Positions 48,383 to 56,299 of a DNA stretch of 64,000 nt are shown one piece after another. The DNA is from Rhodopirellula sp. Its GTDB lineage: Bacteria > Planctomycetota > Planctomycetia > Pirellulales > Thermoguttaceae. The stretch spans positions 1-64,000 of the forward strand of contig JAAYEH010000045.1 of NCBI GenBank assembly GCA_012728855.1. Direction: 5' to 3'. Numbering within the stretch: the stretch's first letter is position 1; the number at the start of each line of letters is the position of its first letter. Both the position numbers and the translations under genes were made by a program. Below the pieces are notes generated by a model that saw only the letters and a program-made list of their open reading frames with translations, searched no databases and was not told where the DNA came from.

Positions 48383-49092
48383 ATCGCCGGTCGGCGCCGA
48401 ATCAACTCCCTACCGGCTCGAATTCGAGTCACAACTTCACGAACCACTTCGTCTTCCGACAACTCACGTATCTCTTGCGACAGAATGGGAGGGTTGAAGT
48501 GGACATGAATGGTGCCCGGCAGCGGGTAGTTCCGTGTCCGAGGCCAGGATTGAAAGGCCCCCTCGATGGTGGCTGGCACTATGGCGGCCCCTGCACGCTT
48601 AGCTAAGGTGGCAAAGCCCGGCTTGAACGGATGGATGTCGCCGTCCCAGCAGCGAGTTCCTTCCGGAAAGACCAGAATCGCTTCGCCGCGTTTCAGCCGC
48701 CGTAGCGTTTCCTTCATGCCTGCCATGCCGCCCCCCTCTCGGTCCAGCGGAATCGCATTCAGCGATCGAATCAGACGAGCGAACAACGGGGAACGGTAAA
48801 GGGTATCGCGGGCAAGGAAATTCATCCGGCGCGGGTATCCGGCGCCGATTAGAGGAGGGTCTAAATGGCTCTGGTGGTTGGAAACAACCAAAGCTGCCCC
48901 TTGTCTAGGGACATTGGCAAGGCCCGTGTAGCGAAGGCGAAACGCCAGCGTGAACGCTAATCGCACGGTGGCTCTCGCCGTGTCGTACCAAACACGTTGC
49001 GGCAACGTAGAATCCGGGCCAAGCGCCTGCGATGGAAGCGGCACGTCCGGCATCCCCGTCAATTTTTTGACCGAACGCTCTCGGGGCATCAT
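48346..49092 (-). CDS. plsC: 1-acyl-sn-glycerol-3-phosphate acyltransferase family protein
   Basis: VVSNHQSHLDPPLIG (HxxxxD); LVFPEGTRCWDGDIHPFKPG. Confidence 0.93.
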   Translation of the reverse strand: MMPRERSVKKLTGMPDVPLPSQALGPDSTLPQRVWYDTARATVRLAFTLAFRLRYTGLANVPRQGAALVVSNHQSHLDPPLIGAGYPRRMNFLARDTLYRSPLFARLIRSLNAIPLDREGGGMAGMKETLRRLKRGEAILVFPEGTRCWDGDIHPFKPGFATLAKRAGAAIVPATIEGAFQSWPRTRNYPLPGTIHVHFNPPILSQEIRELSEDEVVREVVTRIRAGRELIRRRPAILPRHERRSRAM

Positions 49093-49098
49093 GGGAAC

Positions 49099-49761
49099 CT
49101 AATGCTTTCTACCGCTTCGCTTCTGCTGGACAACCTCGAGCACCCGCGCAACCACTTCGTCGAGGCTCAGGCCATCGGTGGAGATTTCCACAGCGTCGGC
49201 TGCCGGTCGCAGCGCGCCGACCGGACGCGTGCGGTCTTGCCGATCGCGCCGATTGATGTCCGCCAAGACTTCTTTCATCGCCTTCATCTCGCCTTGGGCG
49301 TGAAGATCGCCCAAACGCCGACGGGCGCGCTCCTCGGCGCCGGCGGTGAGGAAGATCTTGCACTGGGCATCGGGAAAGGCCACGGTCCCCTGGTCGCGTC
49401 CCTCGGTAACCACATCGCCGGCGGCAGCCATGGCCCGCTGCAATCGGACGAGATGCTCGCGCACCAGCAGATTATCGGCCGCAAAACGCGTGACAGCAGT
49501 CACTTGCGACGAACGAATCGCTTCGCTCACGTCCTCGCCATCCAGGCACACACCTTCGTCCGACACCACGAGATCCACCGTTCGAGCCAGTTCCGCCAAT
49601 TGTTCCGGCCTCTCCCAATCGACTCCGCCGCGCATGCCGGCCAACGCCACCGCCCGATACATCGCGCCGGTATCGAGGAACCGAAATCCCAGTCGCTCGG
49701 CCAGCAACCGCGCGATCGTGCTCTTTCCGGCTCCGGCCGGTCCGTCGATGGTAATGATCAT
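49099..49761 (-). CDS. cmk: cytidylate kinase
   Basis: MIITIDGPAGAGKSTIARLLAERLGFRFLDTGAMYRAVAL. Confidence 0.96.
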   Translation of the reverse strand: MIITIDGPAGAGKSTIARLLAERLGFRFLDTGAMYRAVALAGMRGGVDWERPEQLAELARTVDLVVSDEGVCLDGEDVSEAIRSSQVTAVTRFAADNLLVREHLVRLQRAMAAAGDVVTEGRDQGTVAFPDAQCKIFLTAGAEERARRRLGDLHAQGEMKAMKEVLADINRRDRQDRTRPVGALRPAADAVEISTDGLSLDEVVARVLEVVQQKRSGRKH

Positions 49762-49771
49762 CCCGGCAAAC

Positions 49772-52651
49772 TCAACTCCGAAACCGCGCTTCCACCTGGA
49801 TCCAATCGTGCGCCTTGGCGTCCATTGTGACTCGATCGGCGTCCGCTGACAACTCGGTCAGCGTGCGACCCGTGAAGTCGATTCTCCTGGCCGACGCCAG
49901 CGGGCGAAACGAACGCAGACCGACCTTTCCCGCCCGCCCCTCGGTTTCCAACAACCGAGCGCGGAAGCCCGCCACCTTGCCCTCCTCGACCAGCGGCTGC
50001 CAATCGGTGGCAACGACGTTCTTCGCGTCGACGTGGAAGAGCCAGCCGGATGAGGCATCCGATGGCGCGTTTGCCTCCACGACGCACGGCGGGGCGAGAA
50101 AGTCGGTCGCGGCGGGTACGGGATAGGGAAGATCGATGCCGATTCCCAGCCGGAACACCCGCGCCGATTCACCGCGAACCACCAGGAGCGTGTCGAGCTT
50201 ACGAAGACCGAAACGGCGATGGTAGGGCAGCCCAGCGGTCAATAGCGTGGTCTGCGTCTTTTCGGAACGGATTTCGACGAATAACGGCGACTCCAGCAGC
50301 ACTGCGTCGGTCGGCTGGGTCAACATGCCGGTGCTTTTGTAGATCTCGGCCGTGGCGTCGCCCCAGGCGAAACGGGCCGCGTAATACGAGACCCAAGGAT
50401 CCGGATCGGGCTGCTGCTGTGGATCCAATTCGATCTCCAGTTCCAGCACGCGGCTGCCCCGGCGGACGGTCATCGTCTGCCGAAATCCGCAGAGAAGCCG
50501 GCCCTCGCGGTCCATAAGCCGTCCGCGACTGACAATCCGGCCAGCCAGAGGACCGGCGTCGACGGTAATCTCATCGGCCGCCATCATCGAATAGTCCCGC
50601 TCATCGCCTTCCTCTTCCCAAGGGTCGCGCTGTCTGTCTTTGCGCAATTGCCGAAGTGCCAATTGCTGCGCAACGCGGTTGCCGCGGGTGGTGTAGTCGT
50701 CGATCGCCCGGACGGCGCCGGTCGTCGGGTCGATGGTCGCCTCGAAGTATTCATTCCGCAGGGCGTAGGGCTCCGCCAACGGCGGTTCCGGCTTCGGCGG
50801 TTTCCGGAATCTCGAACGCGCGGGCTTCGCGGCGACCGGCGTCTCCTCCCGGCCGGCCGCGATGCGAACGAAACCCAGGGGAGGTACGTCGACGATCGCT
50901 TGTTGCAAGCCGCCTTCTCGGGCCGCTCGCCACACGGCGCCCTCCGCCGCGGGCAACCGCGGCAAGGCAGGAAGATCGACGACCATGCGGCGGGCGAAAC
51001 TGTGGGGATTCATGGCCAAATAGCTCGTCGAGCCTCCGGTTTCCGAGGACATCAGACTGCCGGCAAGTCGTTGGGTAGCCTGCGAGACACGGTCCGCAAT
51101 TCGCTGGTCCAAGCCGGCGTCGGCTTCCGTCGGCGCGGACAGGCCATCATCGACATCTCGAAGCAATTCGCGGCACTCGGCTTTGGTCTCCGGTACGCAT
51201 TGCCCACGAAGCACGCAATCCAGGGCGTCCAGTGTCTTCGCAGTCTCCGCCGCGACAAGCCGGCGATAGTAGCGAGCCCAGCGGGAGATCGGATCCGCCT
51301 GGCCGGCGGCCACGGCCTGACGGAGATAGGGCGAGCGGTAGTCGTCGACCGTGTATTTCTTGCTCTGGCCGGCGTTTTTGGTCTTGTCGAAGTAGTCGTC
51401 GACCAAAGCAAACCGTCCCAGCACCGGTGAATAGGCGGCCATGCGGCGGAGGTCGTCATACCAGATGCTGGCGCGGCCCGGCCAGTGGGCGAAAACCGCC
51501 GTGGCGGCGTGGTCGAGATCCATCGTGCCGCCGAGAGTCTCCGGCAGTTTGAAAAAGGCGCCGGGCCGAGAGGCGTCGATCGGCAGGCGAGCCAGCGCGT
51601 CGATCACCGTCTTGTCGGTTCCCTCCCAGCGAATCTTGCTTTGATTTCCCGAGGGGAAGCGGCCGTCGTCCAAAGTGAAATGGGCCGCCCCGGCGAATCC
51701 CATACCTCGCAGAATGGCTGGCAACGCCGGATGGAGACCAAAACGTCGCCGCGCGAAAATCGTGGGACGACGACCGAGATAACGCTCGTAGGTCTCCAGC
51801 CCGCGCTCAAGCTGGCGCAGCATCCCTTCGACGGTAAGCAGCGGCAGTTCCAGTTCGCGGAACTCTCCGCCCATGATTCCGGCCGTCCCCTGCTCCAGAG
51901 CCGCCTTCAACGCGGCGAGTGTCTCGGGTTCCTCGCCAGCCATCACGTCAAGAGTTTCGGCCGAGAGGAGCACGTTGGAAGGGGCGCTACTGGCGAGTTC
52001 CGCCCGCAGTGACTCGCCGAGCGTGGTCGGGGCCACCAACGTCCAGTCGAGCAGGTGGGCCTCGACCGGATAGTAGTACTCACGGGATTCCGTCAGCAGG
52101 TCGAAGGCGCTCTGGATGTGCTGACGGGCTTTCTCGCGGTCCCCTTCCATCGCTCTTTGGGCGGCGGCGACCGTCTCCCGCTGAAAGCGGTCGGTGTCGA
52201 GATTGCTCATGTAGCGAAGCTGGCGAGTGAGCAACTCGACCTCGAGGTGGCAAAAGCCCAAGGCGAGGAAGTCACCCGTCAGCCCTGCGTCAAGCGGCAA
52301 GAGATCCGGCACGAGGAAGTCGAGAAGGGCGGCGATCATTTCCGCCCGATCGGCCCGATTGCGGATCAGCCGCGCGCCGGCATCGTTGGCCTGATCCAGC
52401 CATCCAGCCGGCAGTCGGGGCTCGGAGCACCGCGGCAGCAGGATGAGTTTGTCCGTGAAATCGGTGGGTGGATCCCCGGCACGAACCCATCGCACGATCC
52501 CGCCGGCACTGGCTATCGCCGCCGGGTGGTACGCTGCGGACCAGGCGGAAAGAAGTTCGTGGGCTTCCTCGGGTGACCACTCAAGCGGCAAGTCCTCGAT
52601 GCTGTAGCAGGGCAGTAGGATAATCAGGTCGGTGGATTGGTCATCTGTCAT
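49772..52651 (-). CDS. large hypothetical protein resembling GH38-type alpha-mannosidase
   Basis: Central region IMGGEFRELELPLLTVEGMLRQLERGLETYERYLGRRPTIFARRRFGLHPALPAILRGMGF resembles a GH38/GH57 catalytic region; beta-rich C-terminal half. Confidence 0.55.
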   Translation of the reverse strand: MTDDQSTDLIILLPCYSIEDLPLEWSPEEAHELLSAWSAAYHPAAIASAGGIVRWVRAGDPPTDFTDKLILLPRCSEPRLPAGWLDQANDAGARLIRNRADRAEMIAALLDFLVPDLLPLDAGLTGDFLALGFCHLEVELLTRQLRYMSNLDTDRFQRETVAAAQRAMEGDREKARQHIQSAFDLLTESREYYYPVEAHLLDWTLVAPTTLGESLRAELASSAPSNVLLSAETLDVMAGEEPETLAALKAALEQGTAGIMGGEFRELELPLLTVEGMLRQLERGLETYERYLGRRPTIFARRRFGLHPALPAILRGMGFAGAAHFTLDDGRFPSGNQSKIRWEGTDKTVIDALARLPIDASRPGAFFKLPETLGGTMDLDHAATAVFAHWPGRASIWYDDLRRMAAYSPVLGRFALVDDYFDKTKNAGQSKKYTVDDYRSPYLRQAVAAGQADPISRWARYYRRLVAAETAKTLDALDCVLRGQCVPETKAECRELLRDVDDGLSAPTEADAGLDQRIADRVSQATQRLAGSLMSSETGGSTSYLAMNPHSFARRMVVDLPALPRLPAAEGAVWRAAREGGLQQAIVDVPPLGFVRIAAGREETPVAAKPARSRFRKPPKPEPPLAEPYALRNEYFEATIDPTTGAVRAIDDYTTRGNRVAQQLALRQLRKDRQRDPWEEEGDERDYSMMAADEITVDAGPLAGRIVSRGRLMDREGRLLCGFRQTMTVRRGSRVLELEIELDPQQQPDPDPWVSYYAARFAWGDATAEIYKSTGMLTQPTDAVLLESPLFVEIRSEKTQTTLLTAGLPYHRRFGLRKLDTLLVVRGESARVFRLGIGIDLPYPVPAATDFLAPPCVVEANAPSDASSGWLFHVDAKNVVATDWQPLVEEGKVAGFRARLLETEGRAGKVGLRSFRPLASARRIDFTGRTLTELSADADRVTMDAKAHDWIQVEARFRS

Positions 52652-52684
52652 TTGTCACTGGTCATTTGTCATTTGTCGTTGGTG
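52641..52684. repeat. TCATTTGTCATTGG-type direct repeat tract
   Basis: TCATCTGTCATTTGTCACTGGTCATTTGTCATTTGTCGTTGG; related tract TTTGTCATTGGTCATTTGTCATTGG at 48255-48279. Confidence 0.75.
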
Positions 52685-52778
52685 GTGCGGCGTCGGGAAT
52701 GAATTATGGCATGATTCCGGACTCGTTGCCTGAAGGCTACCCCAGAAGAGTGTGTTGCCGGTGTTGGAGGTTGCGGCC

Positions 52779-52877
52779 AAGGGGTCGGGAGTCTTTTTTT
52801 CCGTGTCGGCCGGAATTGGCTCATCCATATGGAAAACGCTGCCCGGCCGACACGGAAAAAAAGACTCCCGACCCCCT
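52779..52877. repeat. Family A long inverted repeat, copy 3
   Basis: AAGGGGTCGGGAGTCTTTTTTTCCGTGTCGGCCGG ... CCGGCCGACACGGAAAAAAAGACTCCCGACCCC. Confidence 0.95.
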
Positions 52878-53500
52878 CGGATTCGCGGTTCTTCGGGCAC
52901 GAACCGCAGACCGACTTGGCGGTGTTGGACCGGGGCTTCCATCTCGTCTATATGGACGTGGCGGACCTCTTCGGCGCTCCGAAAGCGGTCTCGCACTGGA
53001 ACGAATTCTATCGGTATCTTACCGAAGAGCATGGATTCGCTCCCAAGGCGGTCCTGGAGGGGATGAGCCGTGGTGGATTGATCATTTACCGTTGGGCGGC
53101 GGCGAATCCCGACAAGGTCGCCTGCATCTACGCCGATGCGCCGGTATGCGATTTCAAGAGTTGGCCCGGCGGAAAGGGGAAGAGCCCCGGCAGTCCGGAG
53201 AGTTGGCAGAAATGCCTGAAGGCATACGGCCTGACCGAGGCCGAAGCACTCGCATACCAGGACAATCCCATCGACAACCTCCAGCCTCTGGCCAAGGCCG
53301 GCGTGGCCCTGCTGCACGTCTGCGGCGACGCCGACGAGGTGGTGCCGATCGATGAGAACACCCATGTCTTGGCCGATCGATACCGGCGTCTCGGCGGCTC
53401 GATCACGGTGATCGTCAAGCCCGGCGTCGGCCACCATCCCCACTCGCTGAAAGACCCGGCGCCGATCGTCGAGTTCATCCTCGAACACAGCGGGCGTTGA
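52829..53500 (+). pseudogene. alpha/beta-hydrolase, 5' part replaced by family A repeat
   Basis: GMSRGGLIIYRWAAANPDKVACIYADAP nucleophile region, HVCGDADEVVPIDENTHVLADRY and GVGHHPHSL catalytic elements present; N-terminal portion missing and the first ~17 codons of the ORF are repeat sequence. Confidence 0.7.
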
Positions 53501-53893
53501 CGCGGGTTTCATCGGTCCGCCCACGGCGCCACGAACCAAGAAGGGGTCGGAAGTTCCTGTTTTTGTTGCCGCGCACCGCTTGTTTTCGGTGTGCGACTGC
53601 TTGGAGTTGTGGATGCGTCGTTCCCAATGGACGACGCGTTCAACTCTAAGCAGTGCCACACGACCACAAACAGAGGGGCGAATCATCCGGGCTGTTTGGC
53701 ATTGGCCGCTCTTTCTTTTCGCCTGCAATGTTTACCTACGCGGAACGACTGGTTCGCATGTCTGCCTCCCCTCATGCAATTTGGCGAAGAGCGTGCCTGA
53801 CGAGGTGAACCGGGGTCTCGCAGAATCCGATAGTTGCATTGGGGCTCCAGGACGGACATACGGACGGTCGCCGCACGCCTGCAACGGAGTGGA

Positions 53894-55306
53894 ATGATGA
53901 AACACGCTGGTTTGATACTGGGAGTTACCCTGCTTTGCCTGTCGCTGGGGCAGAATGCTTCCGCGAGTTACCCGGACGGGCCCGACTTGAACCAGCCCGC
54001 CTCCGTACTCACGGCCGACCCTGCCTACGCCCGCGTGACCACCTCCGCCTGGCAGTCGCAAGCCAGTGTCGCCCAAGAGGCGGAAGAGGCGATGATCAGC
54101 CCGCCGGCGGTCGACGTGGAACGGCCCTACGAGTTTATTCAACCGTCGGCCGCCCCGGCGCCGGCCGGGCCCCAGCCGTGGAAGATCCCTCAGCCCTGCG
54201 TCTTTCAGCGTCTGGGAGTCGACGTGGGCGGGTGGTCTCAGCAGGGCATCACTTTCAACGGCGACGACCCTGCCGACGGCTTCAACGGGCCGATTTGCAC
54301 GAACGACCTCGCCGACCAGTTCCAACTCAACCAACTCTGGCTCTACTTCGTCCGTCCGACGAACACGGGCGGCTGCGGCATCGACGTGGGCGGCCGTTTG
54401 GACGTCGTTTACGGCACCGATTGGCGCTTCGGGCAGAACTTCGGGTTGGAAGACAAGATCAACGGCAACGACAACTATTACGGTTTGGTCTTCCCGCAAG
54501 CGTATGCGGAAGTGGCGATCAACAACCTCACCATCAAGATGGGGCACTTCGCCACGTTCACAACGTACGAAGTCGTGCCGGCGCCGATGAACTTTTTCTA
54601 TTCGCACAGCTACGCGATGGCGGGATACTTCGATCCCTGCCTGGTCACCGGCATGATGACCGAGTATAAGCTCGGCAGCCAGTGGACAATCCTCAACGGC
54701 TTCCATCGCGGACCGTTTATGTTCGAAGACGTCAACGACGATCTGAATTACCTGGGCGGCTTCAAGTGGGCCGGCCAGGACAAACGAACCACCATTTCGA
54801 TGATGGTCGACAGCGGCGCCCAGGACGCGGCCGGAGACAACAACCGCACGAGTTGCTTCTTCATCTTCACCCATCAGTTCAGCGATCGCGTGCAATACGC
54901 CTTGCAGCACACGCTCGGTTACGAGGAGGACGGATCGGTGCAGACCCCGGGGCAGGACGCCGAGTGGTACGGCCTGTCGCAGTGGCTGTTCTACAAGATC
55001 AACTGCAAGTGGTCCGCGGGTATCCGCTTCGAATGGATGCGCGACGACGACGGCGCCCGAATCGCCGGAATCGGTAACTTGCTGGGAACCGACAAGGGCT
55101 GGGGCGGCGCGCCGGGGTTCGCGGGCAACTTCTATGAAACCGCCGTGGGACTGAATTGGCGGCCGCATCCCAACGTCGTCTTCCGCCCCGAACTCCGCTG
55201 GGACTGGTACGACGGCACTCGCAACGTCGCCAACGAATTGCCCTTCGACGGCGGTACGGACAGCAACCAGTTCACCACCGCGATGGACTTGATTGTGACG
55301 TTCTGA
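53894..55306 (+). CDS. outer-membrane beta-barrel porin (OmpL-like/BBP2-type)
   Basis: Signal peptide MMKHAGLILGVTLLCLSLGQNASA; NQLWLYFVRPTNTGGCGIDVGGRLDVVYGTDWRFGQ; terminal strand TTAMDLIVTF. Confidence 0.85.
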   Translation: MMKHAGLILGVTLLCLSLGQNASASYPDGPDLNQPASVLTADPAYARVTTSAWQSQASVAQEAEEAMISPPAVDVERPYEFIQPSAAPAPAGPQPWKIPQPCVFQRLGVDVGGWSQQGITFNGDDPADGFNGPICTNDLADQFQLNQLWLYFVRPTNTGGCGIDVGGRLDVVYGTDWRFGQNFGLEDKINGNDNYYGLVFPQAYAEVAINNLTIKMGHFATFTTYEVVPAPMNFFYSHSYAMAGYFDPCLVTGMMTEYKLGSQWTILNGFHRGPFMFEDVNDDLNYLGGFKWAGQDKRTTISMMVDSGAQDAAGDNNRTSCFFIFTHQFSDRVQYALQHTLGYEEDGSVQTPGQDAEWYGLSQWLFYKINCKWSAGIRFEWMRDDDGARIAGIGNLLGTDKGWGGAPGFAGNFYETAVGLNWRPHPNVVFRPELRWDWYDGTRNVANELPFDGGTDSNQFTTAMDLIVTF

Positions 55307-55358
55307 TACCCGTACTCCGCGTTCAAGTACGGGTTCCTCTGAGCGAAAGCGGCGATTC

Positions 55359-55490
55359 ATGAAACGAACCGGACAAGTGAAACTCAGCGGAAGGCTGGTC
55401 GGCACCATCGAAGAAGAGGATCGCCAAACCGTCTTCACGTACTCGCCGGAGTGGCTCTCTCAGCCTGATGCCGTGCCGGTCACCGCGATT
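55359..55490 (+). pseudogene. HipA N-terminal remnant
   Basis: MKRTGQVKLSGRLVGTIEEEDRQTVFTYSPEWLSQPDAVPVT, then similarity stops; no kinase domain follows. Confidence 0.55.
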
Positions 55491-55679
55491 TCGATGAGGG
55501 ACGCCCGTGAGCGCGGAGTGTGGATTGCAGCCCGAGTCGTTCGGCTGTTCGGGCGGCCCAATCGTCGCTGCCGTACGGGCAACCTCGACGCACGCATCGG
55601 CGGATCGCCTCAAGCTCATCTTCCGTTTGTGGTTGGTTGACCTGCTCGCAGTGCTAGCACATCTGTACAGAAAAAGGGA

Positions 55680-56220
55680 TTGCCGCGTTCGCGTTGGATC
55701 AAGGCGTTCCGTTTTCAGGACCAATTGGTCGAATGGTTCAAGCCGGTCGATTGTCCCAAGTGGATGCCGGCGGAACAGTATGCTTCGCTTTCCGACAACC
55801 TCATGGTGCGAGAGTCGCGTTATCGGATCGACTGCACGGGGTTTCGAACCAAAGAGATCACGCTGGCAACCACGCTGACGGATGCCACCTTCTGCTCGGC
55901 CGACGAATTGGCGAGGGTGTATCACCGCAGATGGAGAGTTGAAACCGCCTTTGCTCATCTGAAAACGACGATGAAGATGGATGTGCTCAAGTGCGAGACG
56001 GTGGACGGCGTGCTGAAGGAACCGGCCGTCTTCTTGCTGGTCTACAATCTGGTCCGTTTGCTGATGTCCGTCGCCGCGCGCCGCCAAGAAGTCGACGCAG
56101 ATCGCATCAGCTTTATCGACGCCTTGCGATGGCTGCGGAACGCCAAGCCCGGAGACGAACTGCCCAAGCTTGTTGTCAATCCCTACCGCTCTTTGTTTCA
56201 TCAAAGAAGCGTTGCCCGGC
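55680..56220 (+). pseudogene. IS4-like DDE transposase C-terminal fragment
   Basis: YRIDCTGFRTKEITLATTLTDATFCSADELARVYHRRWRVETAFAHLKTTMKMDVLKCETVDGVLKE (Y(2)R(3)E(6)K-like block); N-terminus absent. Confidence 0.8.
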
Positions 56221-56249
56221 CGACATGAAAAAAGACTCCCGACCTCCTT
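56209..56249. repeat. Family A repeat, right-half fragment
   Basis: GCGTTGCCCGGCCGACATGAAAAAAGACTCCCGACCTCCTT matches the right half of copy 3. Confidence 0.85.
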
Positions 56250-56299
56250 GTGCTCCACATCCCGCGTGAATGCGACGACTATTTCTTCGCCGACGCTTA

